This document shows positions 1-9,078 of a stretch of DNA of 64,000 bases, in pieces. Within the stretch, counting starts at the first letter, position 1; each line of letters opens with the position of its first letter. Source of the DNA: Paraburkholderia dilworthii. GTDB lineage: Bacteria; Pseudomonadota; Gammaproteobacteria; Burkholderiales; Burkholderiaceae. A program made the position numbers and the translations under genes. Below the pieces are notes generated by a model, which saw only the letters and a program-made list of their open reading frames with translations, was not told the origin of the DNA and did no database searches. The DNA is taken from assembly GCF_000472525.1 (NCBI RefSeq), contig NZ_AWZT01000010.1, forward strand, positions 62,001-126,000, in the 5' to 3' direction.

Positions 1-13
1 TGCGCGTAGCGAA

Positions 14-907
14 TCAGGCTGTTTGCTGGCCGATCTCGTGATTGGCGAGTACTTCAAGCGCGCGCACCATCGCGGAGTGGTCCCACGCTTTGCCGCCGTG
101 GGCAACGCACGCGTTGAAAAGCGCCTGGCAGGTAGCGGTATTCGGCAACGAGACGCCGAGCGTCTGCGCGGTCTGAAGCGCGAGATTCAAATCCTTCTGA
201 TGCAGCTCGATACGAAAGCCCGGGTCGAAAGTGCGCCTCGTCATACGTTCGCCATGCACTTCGAGAATGCGCGACGACGCGAAGCCGCCCATTAGCGCTT
301 CGCGCACGCGAGCCGGATCCACGCCGGCTTTCGATGCGAGCAGCAGCGCCTCGCCGACTGCCTCGATGGTGGCCGCGACGATCACCTGGTTGGCGACCTT
401 GCATACCTGTCCCGCGCCGACTGCGCCAATCAGCGTGACGTTCTTCCCCATCATGTCGAACAGCGGCTTGACGCTGTCGAAAGTGGCCTGTTCGCCGCCG
501 ACCATGATAGTGAGCGAACCCGCCTTCGCGCCGACTTCACCGCCCGACACGGGCGCGTCGAGATAATCCGCGCCGGTTTCCCGTACGCGAGCTGCGAACT
601 CGCGGGTGGCCATCGGCGAAATCGAGCTCATGTCGACCACCGTCTGACCTGCGCGCAAGCCGCTCGTGAGTCCTTTTTCGCCGAACAGCACGCGTTCGAC
701 GTCCGGCGTGTCCGGCACCATGATGAAGATCACGTCCGCCTGTGCGGCAACCGCGGCAGGGCTGTCGCAAGCCTGCGCGCCGGCTTGGGTGAGATCGTCG
801 GGCACGCCGCTGCGCGTGAAGGCGGTGAGCGTGACGCCGTTCTTGAGAAGATTCGCGGCCATAGGCTTGCCCATGATGCCGAGTCCGATAAAGCCTGCTT
901 TTTGCAT
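14..907 (-). CDS. garR: 2-hydroxy-3-oxopropionate (tartronate semialdehyde) reductase
   Basis: Cytosolic NAD(P)H-dependent reductase of the beta-hydroxyacid dehydrogenase family. It reduces tartronate semialdehyde to D-glycerate, the step after the GarL aldolase. The N-terminus carries the nucleotide-binding motif GLGIMGKPMA. The substrate motif DAPVSGGEVGAKAG and the catalytic-lysine segment GQVCKVANQ follow. I chose the ATG at 907 because a CGGAG ribosome site lies 6 nt upstream. This gives 297 aa, close to the usual 294-300; an upstream ATG at 937 would add 10 residues. It lies 64 bp downstream of garL on the same strand, so the two are probably co-transcribed. The family is clear. Glycerate production as its role is inferred from the neighbouring aldolase. 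Confidence 0.92.
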   Translation of the reverse strand: MQKAGFIGLGIMGKPMAANLLKNGVTLTAFTRSGVPDDLTQAGAQACDSPAAVAAQADVIFIMVPDTPDVERVLFGEKGLTSGLRAGQTVVDMSSISPMATREFAARVRETGADYLDAPVSGGEVGAKAGSLTIMVGGEQATFDSVKPLFDMMGKNVTLIGAVGAGQVCKVANQVIVAATIEAVGEALLLASKAGVDPARVREALMGGFASSRILEVHGERMTRRTFDPGFRIELHQKDLNLALQTAQTLGVSLPNTATCQALFNACVAHGGKAWDHSAMVRALEVLANHEIGQQTA

Positions 908-971
908 GGAATGCTCCGGAGATGTCATGGCGGCCACGCTCGTGCTGGGTTAGTGCCTGATTAGCCCTGGC

Positions 972-1778
972 TCAGGCTTGGCCCGCCGGTTTCTGCATGA
1001 AGTGATGGTGAACCGTCTGCGCGGCGTTCCTCAGCAGCCCGAGGTCGGCGCAGACCGCGATGACGTGGCAGCCCATCGCGAGATAGCGTTCGGCGTCGGC
1101 TTGCACCGGTGCAAGAATGCCGCTCGGCTTGCCTGCGGCCTGCGCGCGCTCGAAGACGTGCGCAATCGCCTGCTGCACGTCGGAATGCGCGGCGTCGCCG
1201 AGATGTCCGTAGGCAGCCGCGAGATCGGATGGGCCGACGAAAACACCGTCGACGCCGTCCACAGCCAGAATATCGTCGATGCCGTCCACCGCCTTGCGGC
1301 TCTCGATTTGCACGATGACGCAGACGTTGTCGTTGGCCATGTCAAAATAGTCGGGTACCGTCGCGTAGCGGTTGCCGCGGTGGCCCACCGAGACGCCGCG
1401 AACACCCTGCGGCGGATAGCGCGTGGCGGCGACGGCGCGTGCCGCGTCGTCGGCGCTATCGACGAATGGCACGAGGAAATTCGAGAACCCGCTGTCGAGC
1501 AGCCGTTTGATGACCACGCTGTCGTTGGCGGGCGGGCGCACCACTGGCGCACTGCGGCTGTCCTTGAGCGCCATGAGTTGCGGAATCAGCGTGAGGACGT
1601 CGTTGGGTGCGTGTTCGGCGTCGAGCAGCATCCAGTCGAAGCCGATCACGCCGAGCAGTTCGGTGACGATCGGACTCGCGAGCGAGGCCCAGCAGCCGAT
1701 CAGAGTTTCGCCTCCGCGCACCGCCTGGCGGAAACCGTTGGGTAGAGACTGATAGGGCTGGCAGGGCGCGGCTGGCAT
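972..1778 (-). CDS. garL: 5-keto-4-deoxy-D-glucarate aldolase (HpcH/HpaI family)
   Basis: Class II, metal-dependent aldolase. It cleaves 5-keto-4-deoxyglucarate to pyruvate and tartronate semialdehyde. Visible family marks are the catalytic histidine in LLDAEHAP (about residue 56), an arginine in VVRPP (about 81), the metal-ligand segment [11 protein letters not shown] and the loop [14 protein letters not shown]. Length (268 aa) fits GarL/HpaI (about 256-267). A GAGGAA ribosome site precedes the ATG. It heads a leftward garL-garR pair whose promoter region contains a copy of the cluster operator (1845-1857). HpaI-type aldolases share the fold, so the substrate assignment rests partly on garD and garR next to it. 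Confidence 0.88.
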   Translation of the reverse strand: MPAAPCQPYQSLPNGFRQAVRGGETLIGCWASLASPIVTELLGVIGFDWMLLDAEHAPNDVLTLIPQLMALKDSRSAPVVRPPANDSVVIKRLLDSGFSNFLVPFVDSADDAARAVAATRYPPQGVRGVSVGHRGNRYATVPDYFDMANDNVCVIVQIESRKAVDGIDDILAVDGVDGVFVGPSDLAAAYGHLGDAAHSDVQQAIAHVFERAQAAGKPSGILAPVQADAERYLAMGCHVIAVCADLGLLRNAAQTVHHHFMQKPAGQA

Positions 1779-1844
1779 GAACGTTTTCCTCGAACGGTAA
1801 TGGATCGGGTTAGTTCCGACGATGTGGCTAGACCGCAGTTATAA

Positions 1845-1857
1845 GTCGTCGTATATC
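1845..1857. promoter_or_regulatory. Putative FadR/GntR operator, garL side
   Basis: Match to the cluster motif GTYRT-N3-AYRAC with one arm mismatch (GTCGT CGT ATATC), inside the longer TATAAGTCGTCGTATATC. It lies 67 bp upstream of the garL start, in the divergent region between garL and the dehydrogenase gene. Confidence 0.6.
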
Positions 1858-1955
1858 TACTCCAGATTAGCACTCGAAGGACGCGTTGTAACGGCCACGT
1901 TAACCCGAATTCGCGGTGGGCTTAGGGGGTTTCGGTTGCGTGAGCGTGCCCCTAT

Positions 1956-1968
1956 GTTGTAGGATGAC
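1956..1968. promoter_or_regulatory. Putative FadR/GntR operator, KGSADH side
   Basis: GTTGT AGG ATGAC matches all ten arm positions of the motif and continues as TTATATCT. It sits 34 bp upstream of the semialdehyde dehydrogenase start, where a repressor would overlap the promoter or leader. Confidence 0.68.
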
Positions 1969-2002
1969 TTATATCTATTGGCATTTAAATCAAGGAACGA
2001 GC

Positions 2003-3610
2003 ATGTCAAATTCGAGCGGAATCACAGGCAACATCACCGGCGAGATGCTGATCGGCCGCAAGACCGTGCGCGGCGCCGACCAGGCGCTGCACGCATTCAA
2101 TCCCGCCACGGGTGCGGACATTGCCGAGCCGGTTTTCGGCGGCGGCACGGCTCGCGACGTTGGCCTCGCGTGTGAACTGGCGCAGAAAGCGTTCGATCCG
2201 TACCGGCAGCTCCCGCTCGCGGTGCGCGCGGAATTCCTGGAGCGTATCGCCGACGGAATCACTGCGTTGGGCGATGCTCTGGTCGAGCGTGCGCAGCAGG
2301 AATCGGGCTTGCCGAAAGCGCGCCTGGAAGGCGAGCGCGGCCGCACGACCGGTCAATTGAAGCTGTTCGCGCAAGTGGTGCGCTCGGGCCAGTGGCTCGA
2401 CGCGACGCTCGACTCGCCGCTGCCGGATCGTAAGCCGCTGCCGCGTTCGGATGTGCGTATGCAAAAGATTGCAGTCGGCCCGGTCGCCGTGTTCGGCGCA
2501 AGCAACTTCCCGCTCGCGTTCTCGGTGGCTGGCGGCGACACGGCTGCGGCACTGGCGGCCGGTTGCCCGGTCGTGGTGAAGGCGCACGGTGCTCACCTCG
2601 GCACGTCGGAGATGGTCGGTCGCGTGATTCAGCGCGTCGCACAAGATATGGATTTGCCCGAAGGCGTGTTCTCGCTGATCGTTGGCGCCGGCAATTCGAT
2701 CGGCGAAGCGCTGGTCGCGCATCCGGCGATCAAGGCAGTCGGCTTCACGGGTTCGCGCGCGGGTGGCCTCGCGCTGATGCGCATCGCCGCTGCGCGCCCC
2801 GAGCCGATTCCGGTCTACGCGGAAATGAGCAGCGTCAATCCGGTGTTCCTGCTGTCGAACGCGCTCACGCAGCGCACCGAAAACATCGCGCGCGGTTTCG
2901 TGGATTCGCTGGTGCTCGGCGCCGGCCAGTTCTGCACCAACCCCGGCCTTGCGATCGCCGTGGACGGCGATGCGCTGAAGAACTTCGTCTCCGTGGCGTC
3001 CGAGGCGCTGAGCGGCAAGCCCGCGCAGACCATGCTCACGGCTGGCATTCACTCGGCATACATGGACGGGGAAGGCAAACGGGCCACGACCGCGGGCGTG
3101 GAAACGGTGGCGCGCGGCGTCGACGCAACCGGCCCGAACCAGGCGCGCGCGGCATTGTTCGTCACCGACGCGCAGACGTTCCTCGCCACGCCGGCGCTGG
3201 AGGACGAGGTGTTCGGACCGACATCGACGATCGTGCGTTGCAAGGACGAAAACGAATTGCTGCAAGTGGCCGAGCACTTTGCCGGCCAGTTGACGGCGAC
3301 GATCCAGATGGACAGCGCGGACGTCCCCGCAGCCAGAAAGCTTGTGCCGATTCTGGAGCGCAAGGCTGGACGGCTGCTGGTCAACGGCTATCCGACCGGC
3401 GTGGAAGTCTGTCACGCGATGGTGCACGGCGGCCCGTTCCCGGCTACGTCCGACAGCCGCGCGACGTCGGTGGGCACGACCGCGATCGAGCGCTTTTTGC
3501 GCCCCGTCTGCTATCAGGATTTTCCGGCCGATCTGCTGCCGCAGGCGCTGGCTGACGGCAATCCGCTCGACCTGTGGCGCCGCCGGGATGGCGAGATCAC
3601 GCGCAGCTGA
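2003..3610 (+). CDS. alpha-Ketoglutaric semialdehyde (2,5-dioxovalerate) dehydrogenase
   Basis: Aldehyde dehydrogenase superfamily, 535 aa. It oxidises 2-oxoglutarate semialdehyde to 2-oxoglutarate with NAD(P)+, the last step of the oxidative aldarate branch that begins with KdgD. Visible are the cofactor-binding region [18 protein letters not shown], the general-base glutamate in YAEMSS (about residue 274) and the catalytic cysteine in [10 protein letters not shown] (about 311). Translation probably starts at the ATG at 2003, which has AAGGAACGA just before it. A longer in-frame reading from 1916 lacks a ribosome site and would run through the operator. A strong bidirectional terminator follows. 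Confidence in the exact substrate comes from the cluster and from the characteristic length and motif context of this ALDH subgroup. Confidence 0.88.
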   Translation: MSNSSGITGNITGEMLIGRKTVRGADQALHAFNPATGADIAEPVFGGGTARDVGLACELAQKAFDPYRQLPLAVRAEFLERIADGITALGDALVERAQQESGLPKARLEGERGRTTGQLKLFAQVVRSGQWLDATLDSPLPDRKPLPRSDVRMQKIAVGPVAVFGASNFPLAFSVAGGDTAAALAAGCPVVVKAHGAHLGTSEMVGRVIQRVAQDMDLPEGVFSLIVGAGNSIGEALVAHPAIKAVGFTGSRAGGLALMRIAAARPEPIPVYAEMSSVNPVFLLSNALTQRTENIARGFVDSLVLGAGQFCTNPGLAIAVDGDALKNFVSVASEALSGKPAQTMLTAGIHSAYMDGEGKRATTAGVETVARGVDATGPNQARAALFVTDAQTFLATPALEDEVFGPTSTIVRCKDENELLQVAEHFAGQLTATIQMDSADVPAARKLVPILERKAGRLLVNGYPTGVEVCHAMVHGGPFPATSDSRATSVGTTAIERFLRPVCYQDFPADLLPQALADGNPLDLWRRRDGEITRS

Positions 3611-3658
3611 TACGTGCGTTTGATTACTTGCGTTTGAGCTGCGGCTGAAATGAAATGA

Positions 3659-3692
3659 AAAATGGCCGGGGAGGTGACTCCCCGGCCATTTT
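3659..3692. terminator. Bidirectional Rho-independent terminator
   Basis: Perfect 15-bp stem with a GTGA loop (AAAATGGCCGGGGAG paired with its complement), with A runs on one side and T on the other. It separates the rightward dehydrogenase from the leftward GntR gene and suits both. Confidence 0.9.
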
Positions 3693-3741
3693 GTTTGCAA
3701 ATTCGCAGCGACAAACAATCGGCTAATTGCTCTGTGGTCGC

Positions 3742-4485
3742 TCAGCCAGGTGTTTCGGAAGTTTCGTTCGCGCGGCGCAGGCGTTCGCGACTATTCGACA
3801 GATGCATGCGCATTGCCGCGCGCGCGCCTTCGGCGTCGTGCCGGCTGATCGCTTCGAGAATGCTCTCGTGCTCCAGATTGACGAGCGACAGGTACGCGTC
3901 CGGCTCGGCGCGGGCGATGCCGGCCGAATCGAGCCGGTTACGCGGAATCAGCGCGCTGCCCATTTGCGTGAGGATGTCGACGAAATAGCGGTTGCCCGTG
4001 GCGCGCGCCACCGAAATATGGAACTGCAAATCGGCGTTCACACTGTCTAGCCCGTTGTGACGCGTCGCTTCGATTGCGTCGAGTGCGGCGCGCATGCGCG
4101 TGAGGTCTTCCGGCTTCGCGCGTTGTGCGGCGAGGCCCGCGCATTCCGTTTCGAGGCTGATGCGTAGTTCGAGAATCGACAGCACGTCGCGCAGCGTGGT
4201 GGCCGGCACCATGTCGATACCGAGCTTTTCGCGCTGCGGCTCAAGCACGAAGCTGCCGATGCCGTGGCGCGTCTCGATGATCTTGCCCGCCTGCAGGCGC
4301 GAAATCGCTTCGCGGATGACCGTGCGGCTCACGCTCAGCGTGACCATGAGTTGCGATTCGGTGGGCAGCTTGTCGCCCGGCTTCAGCGCGTTTGACGCGA
4401 TCTGCTCGGTGACGTAGTTGACGACGAGCTCGGCAAGATTACGAGCGCGTCGTGGCGGTGCCGTGGATGCCAGTGGTGTAGCCAT
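3742..4485 (-). CDS. FadR-family GntR transcriptional regulator of the aldarate cluster
   Basis: DNA-binding regulator of 247 aa. The N-terminal winged helix-turn-helix is GntR type (LKPGDKLPTESQL, then VSRTVIREAISRLQ, with the wing HGIGSFV, residues about 25-85). The C-terminal all-helical FCD ligand domain follows, with its conserved Arg, Asp and His positions. FCD domains of this group bind small organic acids, so an aldarate or a keto-deoxy sugar acid is the likely inducer (inference). The gene lies 167 bp downstream of the MFS permease on the same strand. The intervening sequence carries a perfect copy of the motif found before every unit of the cluster, which suggests autoregulation. 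Repressor is more likely than activator for this family. Confidence 0.85.
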   Translation of the reverse strand: MATPLASTAPPRRARNLAELVVNYVTEQIASNALKPGDKLPTESQLMVTLSVSRTVIREAISRLQAGKIIETRHGIGSFVLEPQREKLGIDMVPATTLRDVLSILELRISLETECAGLAAQRAKPEDLTRMRAALDAIEATRHNGLDSVNADLQFHISVARATGNRYFVDILTQMGSALIPRNRLDSAGIARAEPDAYLSLVNLEHESILEAISRHDAEGARAAMRMHLSNSRERLRRANETSETPG

Positions 4486-4538
4486 CGAAAACGCCCCTTG
4501 AATCAGATAGTTGCAGAGACTTCCTGATCCATTATACC

Positions 4539-4551
4539 GTCGTCTGACGAC
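4539..4551. promoter_or_regulatory. Putative autoregulatory operator of the GntR gene
   Basis: GTCGT CTG ACGAC is a perfect inverted repeat flanked by TATA-like sequence on both sides (ATTATACC on the left, TGATTATA on the right). It lies 54 bp before the regulator start. It is the most symmetric of the seven copies and defines the dyad. Confidence 0.68.
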
Positions 4552-4652
4552 TGATTATAGAAAGGCCGGATCATTTCGCGCCGCGCCGCTGCACCCGGCT
4601 GAGAACCGGTGCGCAAGGCACGGCGCTGCGAAGCACAAACCCGGCGCGGCGC

Positions 4653-6002
4653 CTAGCGCGGACGCAGCTCGACGCGCTTGATGTCCTTCACGATCACGAG
4701 GTAGCTGAACACCGTGAGCAGCGCATTGGCGCCGACGAATACCAGCGCGCCATTGAACGAGCCGCTCTTCGCCACGAGATAGCCGATTACGATCGGCGTG
4801 ACGATGCCGGCCACGTTGCCGAACATATTGAAGATGCCGCCCGACAGACCGAGCGCTTCCCTCGGCGATGTATCTGCGACCACCGCCCAGCCGAGCGCGC
4901 CGATGCCCTTGCCGAAGAATGCGAGCGACATCAGCGCGACGACGATCCAGTCGGTGGAAACATAATTGCAGCCGATGATCGACACCGACAGCAGCATGCC
5001 GCCGACAATCGGCACCTTGCGCGCGACGGTCAGCGAATGGCCGCGCCGGATCAGCGAATCCGACAGAATGCCGCCGAGCACGCCGCCCGAGAAGCCGCAG
5101 ATCGCGGGCAGCGAAGCGACGAGCCCCGCTTGCAGGATCGTCATGCCGCGCGCCTGCACGAGGTAGATCGGAAACCACGTCAGGAAGAAGTACGTCAGCA
5201 CGTTGATGCAGTACTGCGCGAGATAGATGCCGACCAGCATCCGGTTGCTCAGCAGTTGACGCACGAGCGCCCAGCCGCCGGCTTTATCGACGTCGTCGGG
5301 ACGCGCGTTGTGGTGACCGTTGATCACGCCGCCGCCCTGTTCGATGTACTCGAGTTCCGCAGCGGACACGCCCGGATGGTCGGCGGGATGCTTCATCACC
5401 TTGAGCCAGGTGAGGGCGAGCAGCAGGCCGGCTACGCCCATCACGACGTAGACCATGTGCCAGCCGAACGCGTGCGTGAGCCAGGCCATCAGCGGTGTGA
5501 ATACGACTGCCGCGAAGTATTGCGCCGAGTTGAAAATCGCCGACGCGGTGCCGCGTTCCTTGGTCGGGAACCAGCTCGCCACCACTTTCGCGTTGGCCGG
5601 AAAGGCCGGCGATTCCGCCGCGCCCATCGCGAAGCGCAATACAAAGAGGCCGGTCACCGCGGCCGCCGCGCCGCCCAGCAAACCGATCGAGCTTTGCAGC
5701 AGCGTGAACAGCGACCAGAAGAAGATGCTCGCGGCGTACACGCGCCGTGCGCCGAAGCGGTCAAGCAGCCAGCCGGCAGGCAATTGCGAGAGCACATACG
5801 CCCAGCTGAACGCGGAGAAGATGTAGCCCATGCGGATTGCGTCGAAGCCGAACTCGGCGCGCATCGCCGAGCCGGTGACCGACAGCGTCGCGCGGTCCGC
5901 GTAATTGAACGTGGTGATTACGAAGATAAGTAGCAGGATCGCGTAGCGGACTTTGGTGCGCTTTGCGACGTTCGCGGAACTTGCCGTGCGGCTCATTTCC
6001 AT
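4653..6002 (-). CDS. MFS transporter, aldarate/hexuronate (GudP-like) family
   Basis: Inner-membrane major facilitator of the anion:cation symporter family, 449 aa with about 12 hydrophobic helices. Visible marks are FNYADRATLSVTG in the first helix, WAYVLSQLPAGWLLDRFGAR (the conserved loop between helices 2 and 3) and WFPTKERGTA. These are typical of glucarate/galactarate and hexuronate permeases. The ATG at 6002 is preferred because AAGGAG lies 7 nt upstream; longer starts lack a ribosome site. It lies downstream of kdgD with a terminator-like hairpin between them, so it may have its own weaker expression. Substrate is inferred from neighbours: proton-coupled uptake of D-glucarate or D-galactarate. 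Confidence 0.87.
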   Translation of the reverse strand: MEMSRTASSANVAKRTKVRYAILLLIFVITTFNYADRATLSVTGSAMRAEFGFDAIRMGYIFSAFSWAYVLSQLPAGWLLDRFGARRVYAASIFFWSLFTLLQSSIGLLGGAAAAVTGLFVLRFAMGAAESPAFPANAKVVASWFPTKERGTASAIFNSAQYFAAVVFTPLMAWLTHAFGWHMVYVVMGVAGLLLALTWLKVMKHPADHPGVSAAELEYIEQGGGVINGHHNARPDDVDKAGGWALVRQLLSNRMLVGIYLAQYCINVLTYFFLTWFPIYLVQARGMTILQAGLVASLPAICGFSGGVLGGILSDSLIRRGHSLTVARKVPIVGGMLLSVSIIGCNYVSTDWIVVALMSLAFFGKGIGALGWAVVADTSPREALGLSGGIFNMFGNVAGIVTPIVIGYLVAKSGSFNGALVFVGANALLTVFSYLVIVKDIKRVELRPR

Positions 6003-6078
6003 TGTCATCTCCTTAATTCTTATGCAGGGGGAGCGGGCTCCCGGCCTTCGTGAAGTGGCGGCGTCCAGACGCATGTGC

Positions 6079-6112
6079 AAAAAACGCCCGGCGACGATGC
6101 TGTCTCCGGGCG
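6079..6112 (-). terminator. Terminator or attenuator between kdgD and the MFS gene
   Basis: Read on the minus strand: a 7-bp stem CGCCCGG / CCGGGCG with a 14-nt loop, followed at once by TTTTTT. It lies after kdgD and before the MFS gene, so readthrough would be partial. Confidence 0.6.
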
Positions 6113-6144
6113 CTCCAAGCGCTGCCGCCTGTGCGGCTCTCGTT

Positions 6145-6181
6145 CGCCTGGCCGACGGAAAATTGACGCGCCGGCCAGGCG
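6145..6181 (-). other. GC-rich hairpin just after the kdgD stop
   Basis: Perfect 10-bp stem CGCCTGGCCG / CGGCCAGGCG with a 17-nt loop, 8 nt past the kdgD stop codon and without a T tract. It could protect the 3' end of the kdgD mRNA or act together with the terminator further downstream. Confidence 0.5.
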
Positions 6182-6188
6182 CGCAGTA

Positions 6189-7106
6189 TTACTGCGGGCC
6201 GAGCGTTTTGATCAGCGCGTCGAGCTGCGCCACTTCTTCTTCGGTCAGATCGGTCAGCGGTGCGCGCACCGGGCCGGCGCTATGGCCGACCAGCTTCGCA
6301 CCCGCCTTGACGATGCTGACCGCGTAGCCTGCGCGGCGGTTGCGGATCTTCAGGTACGGCAGGAAGAACTCGTCGATCAGCTTGCCGACGGTTGCGTGGT
6401 CGTCCGCGGCGATCGCGCGGTAGAAGTCCATCGCCGTCTTCGGAATGAAGTTGAACACTGCCGACGAGTACACCGGCACGCCGAGCGCCTTGTAGGCCGC
6501 GGCATAGACCTCCGCGGTCGGCAGGCCGCCGAGGTAGGAGAAACGGTCGCCCAGACGTCGGCGGATCGTCACCATGTTTTCGATTTCGCCCACGCCGTCC
6601 TTGAAACCGATCAGGTTCGGGCAGCGTTCGGCGAGGCCTTCGAGCATGTCCGCGTTGAGTTTGGAATTCGCGCGGTTGTAGATGATCACGCCCATGTTCG
6701 GCACGGACTTGCACACCTCTTCGGCGTGCGCGGCGATGCCTTCCTGACACGCTTCCGTCAGATAATGCGGCATCAACAGGATGCCGTTCGCGCCGTGGCG
6801 CTCGGCTTCTTTCGCGTATTCGATCGCGACGCGCGTCGGCCCGCCCGCGCCGGCGAGAATCGGCACCTTGCCCTTGCACACCTCGGCCGCGGTGCGCACC
6901 ACGTTCGAATAGTCGTTATGCGTCAGCGAGAAAAATTCGCCCGTGCCCCCCGCGACGAACAATGCAGACGCGCCATACGGAGCAAGCCATTCCAGGCGCT
7001 CGGCGTAAGTGTCGGCGCGAAATTCGCCCTTTTCGTCGAAGTCGGTGACGGGGAAAGAAAGAAGGCCTTGCGAAACGATCTGCTTGAGTTCCTGCGGTGT
7101 AGTCAT
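6189..7106 (-). CDS. kdgD: 5-dehydro-4-deoxyglucarate dehydratase
   Basis: Member of the dihydrodipicolinate synthase/N-acetylneuraminate lyase family, 305 aa. It dehydrates and decarboxylates 5-keto-4-deoxyglucarate to 2-oxoglutarate semialdehyde. Visible are the GGTGEF pyruvate-binding loop (residues 53-58), the catalytic tyrosine in IIYNRANS (143) and the Schiff-base lysine in [10 protein letters not shown] (169). The FKDGVG variant is typical of KdgD. The product feeds the dehydrogenase at 2003-3610. It is transcribed leftward from a region shared with garD that holds two operator copies. Confidence 0.92.
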   Translation of the reverse strand: MTTPQELKQIVSQGLLSFPVTDFDEKGEFRADTYAERLEWLAPYGASALFVAGGTGEFFSLTHNDYSNVVRTAAEVCKGKVPILAGAGGPTRVAIEYAKEAERHGANGILLMPHYLTEACQEGIAAHAEEVCKSVPNMGVIIYNRANSKLNADMLEGLAERCPNLIGFKDGVGEIENMVTIRRRLGDRFSYLGGLPTAEVYAAAYKALGVPVYSSAVFNFIPKTAMDFYRAIAADDHATVGKLIDEFFLPYLKIRNRRAGYAVSIVKAGAKLVGHSAGPVRAPLTDLTEEEVAQLDALIKTLGPQ

Positions 7107-7134
7107 GATGTATGTATCCGGGCGTCGGTATTGG

Positions 7135-7167
7135 TTGAGATCGGGTTGAGATCGGGTTGAGATCGGG
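7135..7167. repeat. Three tandem copies of an 11-bp unit in the kdgD leader
   Basis: TTGAGATCGGG is repeated exactly three times, followed by the degenerate TTGACCGGG. It lies between the operator at 7206 and the kdgD start at 7106, so it would be in the leader RNA. No function is evident. Confidence 0.8.
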
Positions 7168-7205
7168 TTGACCGGGTGATCGATAGAAATGAAGATTTCT
7201 TATAC

Positions 7206-7218
7206 GTCATCGTACAAC
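7206..7218. promoter_or_regulatory. Putative FadR/GntR operator, kdgD side
   Basis: GTCAT CGT ACAAC matches all ten arm positions and is preceded by TATAC. It lies 100 bp upstream of the kdgD start. Confidence 0.68.
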
Positions 7219-7300
7219 AACAATTCGGCTAACTCAACGGTGTTTTCGCGGCATAATGCTAGTCATAGGGTAAATACGGAACATCCGGGCAAACTGGCAT

Positions 7301-7313
7301 GTTGTAGGATGAC
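7301..7313. promoter_or_regulatory. Putative FadR/GntR operator, garD side
   Basis: GTTGT AGG ATGAC is identical in its core to the site at 1956-1968. It lies 49 bp upstream of the galactarate dehydratase start. Confidence 0.68.
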
Positions 7314-7362
7314 GTATGAATAGCTGGCGCAGAAGGCGTAAATCGCCATAAGGATCGATGCA

Positions 7363-8952
7363 ATGGAACTTTCCCCGCTCTACATTCGCGTTCACCCCAA
7401 TGACAATGTCGCGATCGTCGTCAACGACGGCGGCCTGGGTGAGGGCGCGGTTTTCCCCGACGGCCTCGTGCTGCGTGAGCGCGTGCCGCAAGGGCACAAG
7501 GTCGCACTCGCCGATCTGGCCGAAGGCGACGAGGTCATCCGCTATAACGTGGTGATCGGTTATGCGCTCAAGGCACTGCCCAAGGGAAGCTGGATCAACG
7601 AACACGTTATCCGCATGCCGAGCCCGCCGGGGCTCGACGATCTGCCGATCGCCACTATCAAGGCGCCGGACATGCCGCCGCTCGAGGGCTACACGTTCGA
7701 GGGCTATCGCAATGCAGACGGCTCGGTGGGCTCGCGCAACATTCTGGCGATCACGACGACCGTGCAGTGCGTCGCCGACGTGGTCGAGCATGCGGTTGCG
7801 CGTATCAAGTCCGAACTGCTGCCGAAATATCCGAATGTCGACGACGTGGTGGGCCTCGGTCATACCTACGGCTGCGGCGTGGCAATCGACGCGCCGGACG
7901 CAATGGTGCCGATCCGCACCGTGCGCAACATTGCGCTGAATCCGAATTTCGGCGGCGAGGTGATGATGGTGAGCCTCGGTTGCGAGAAGCTCCAGCCGGA
8001 GCGGCTGATGCCGCCGGGCACCATTCCGATCGCGGCGGCGCAGAACCCGAGCGAAATCGCGGATATCGGCGATCTCGGCGCTGACGAGAATGGCGATGTG
8101 GTCGTGCTGCAGGACGAAGCGCACGTCGGCTTCCAGTCGATGGTCGAGTCGATCATGAGAACGGCCGAAGGCCACCTGAAGCGGCTGAATAATCGGCGCC
8201 GCGAAACCTGCCCGGCGGCGGACCTGGTGGTCGGCGTGCAGTGCGGCGGCAGCGATGCGTTCTCCGGTCTCACGGCAAACCCGGCCGTCGGCTTCGCGAC
8301 CGACCTGCTGGTGCGCGCCGGCGCCACGGTGATGTTTTCTGAAGTGACCGAGGTGCGCGACGGCGTCGATCAACTGACGGCGCGCGCGGCGAACGCGGAC
8401 GTCGCCCAGGCGATCATCCGCGAGATGCAGTGGTATGACGATTATCTGAAGCGCGGCGGCGCCGACCGCAGTGCGAATACCACGCCGGGCAACAAGAAGG
8501 GCGGCTTGTCGAACATCGTCGAAAAGGCGATGGGCTCGATCATCAAGTCGGGCAACTCGCCGATTTCCGGCGTGTTGTCGCCGGGCGAGAAAGTACGCCA
8601 GAAAGGGTTGATCTACGCGGCCACGCCGGCGAGCGACTTCATCTGCGGCACGCTTCAGCTTGCGGCCGGTATCAATCTGCACGTCTTCACGACTGGCCGC
8701 GGCACGCCGTATAGTCTCGCGGAAGTGCCCGTCATCAAGGTCGCGACGCGCTCCGATCTGGCGCGCCGCTGGCATGATCTGATGGACATTAACGCAGGCA
8801 CCATTGCAACCGGCACGGCGACAATCGAAGAGGTGGGTTGGGAACTGTTCCGCTTCATGCTCGATGTCGCGAGCGGCCGCAAGAAGACCTGCGCCGAAAA
8901 GCTCAAGCTGCACAACGCACTGGCGCTCTTCAATCCGGCGCCGGTGACCTGA
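7363..8952 (+). CDS. garD: Galactarate dehydratase
   Basis: Cytosolic Fe2+-dependent dehydratase of the UxaA/GarD family. It converts D-galactarate (meso-mucate) to 5-keto-4-deoxyglucarate, the branch point of this cluster. The N-terminal SAF domain (about residues 10-90) is followed by the long catalytic part, with [35 protein letters not shown] and [12 protein letters not shown]. The cysteines in GHTYGCG, LGCEK and VQCGGS are likely metal or substrate ligands. Length 529 aa matches the family (about 523). No glucarate dehydratase (gudD) is present in the window, so galactarate is the best-supported substrate. A terminator-like hairpin follows. Confidence 0.93.
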   Translation: MELSPLYIRVHPNDNVAIVVNDGGLGEGAVFPDGLVLRERVPQGHKVALADLAEGDEVIRYNVVIGYALKALPKGSWINEHVIRMPSPPGLDDLPIATIKAPDMPPLEGYTFEGYRNADGSVGSRNILAITTTVQCVADVVEHAVARIKSELLPKYPNVDDVVGLGHTYGCGVAIDAPDAMVPIRTVRNIALNPNFGGEVMMVSLGCEKLQPERLMPPGTIPIAAAQNPSEIADIGDLGADENGDVVVLQDEAHVGFQSMVESIMRTAEGHLKRLNNRRRETCPAADLVVGVQCGGSDAFSGLTANPAVGFATDLLVRAGATVMFSEVTEVRDGVDQLTARAANADVAQAIIREMQWYDDYLKRGGADRSANTTPGNKKGGLSNIVEKAMGSIIKSGNSPISGVLSPGEKVRQKGLIYAATPASDFICGTLQLAAGINLHVFTTGRGTPYSLAEVPVIKVATRSDLARRWHDLMDINAGTIATGTATIEEVGWELFRFMLDVASGRKKTCAEKLKLHNALALFNPAPVT

Positions 8953-8966
8953 TCGCCAGATCCAGC

Positions 8967-8993
8967 GGGCCGCGATTTCGCGGCTCGTTTTGC
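8967..8993 (+). terminator. Probable terminator after garD
   Basis: Stem GCCGCGA / TCGCGGC with a 2-nt loop, followed by TCGTTTTGCTTTT. Confidence 0.65.
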
Positions 8994-9078
8994 TTTTGGG
9001 CTTGACGACTCGTTACCTGATTGGCTTTATTTGCCTTATCTGCTGCATTCACAGCGGCTACTCAATAAATAGAAAGAC

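Noticed and set aside
2006..3718. A 570-codon open frame antisense to the semialdehyde dehydrogenase
   Set aside because: Arg/His/Gln-rich shadow translation without motifs; the sense protein has all ALDH catalytic residues.
7234..8913. A 559-codon open frame antisense to garD
   Set aside because: It is a mirror of the GC-rich codon pattern of garD. It has His/Arg-rich composition and no family motif, while garD is unambiguous.
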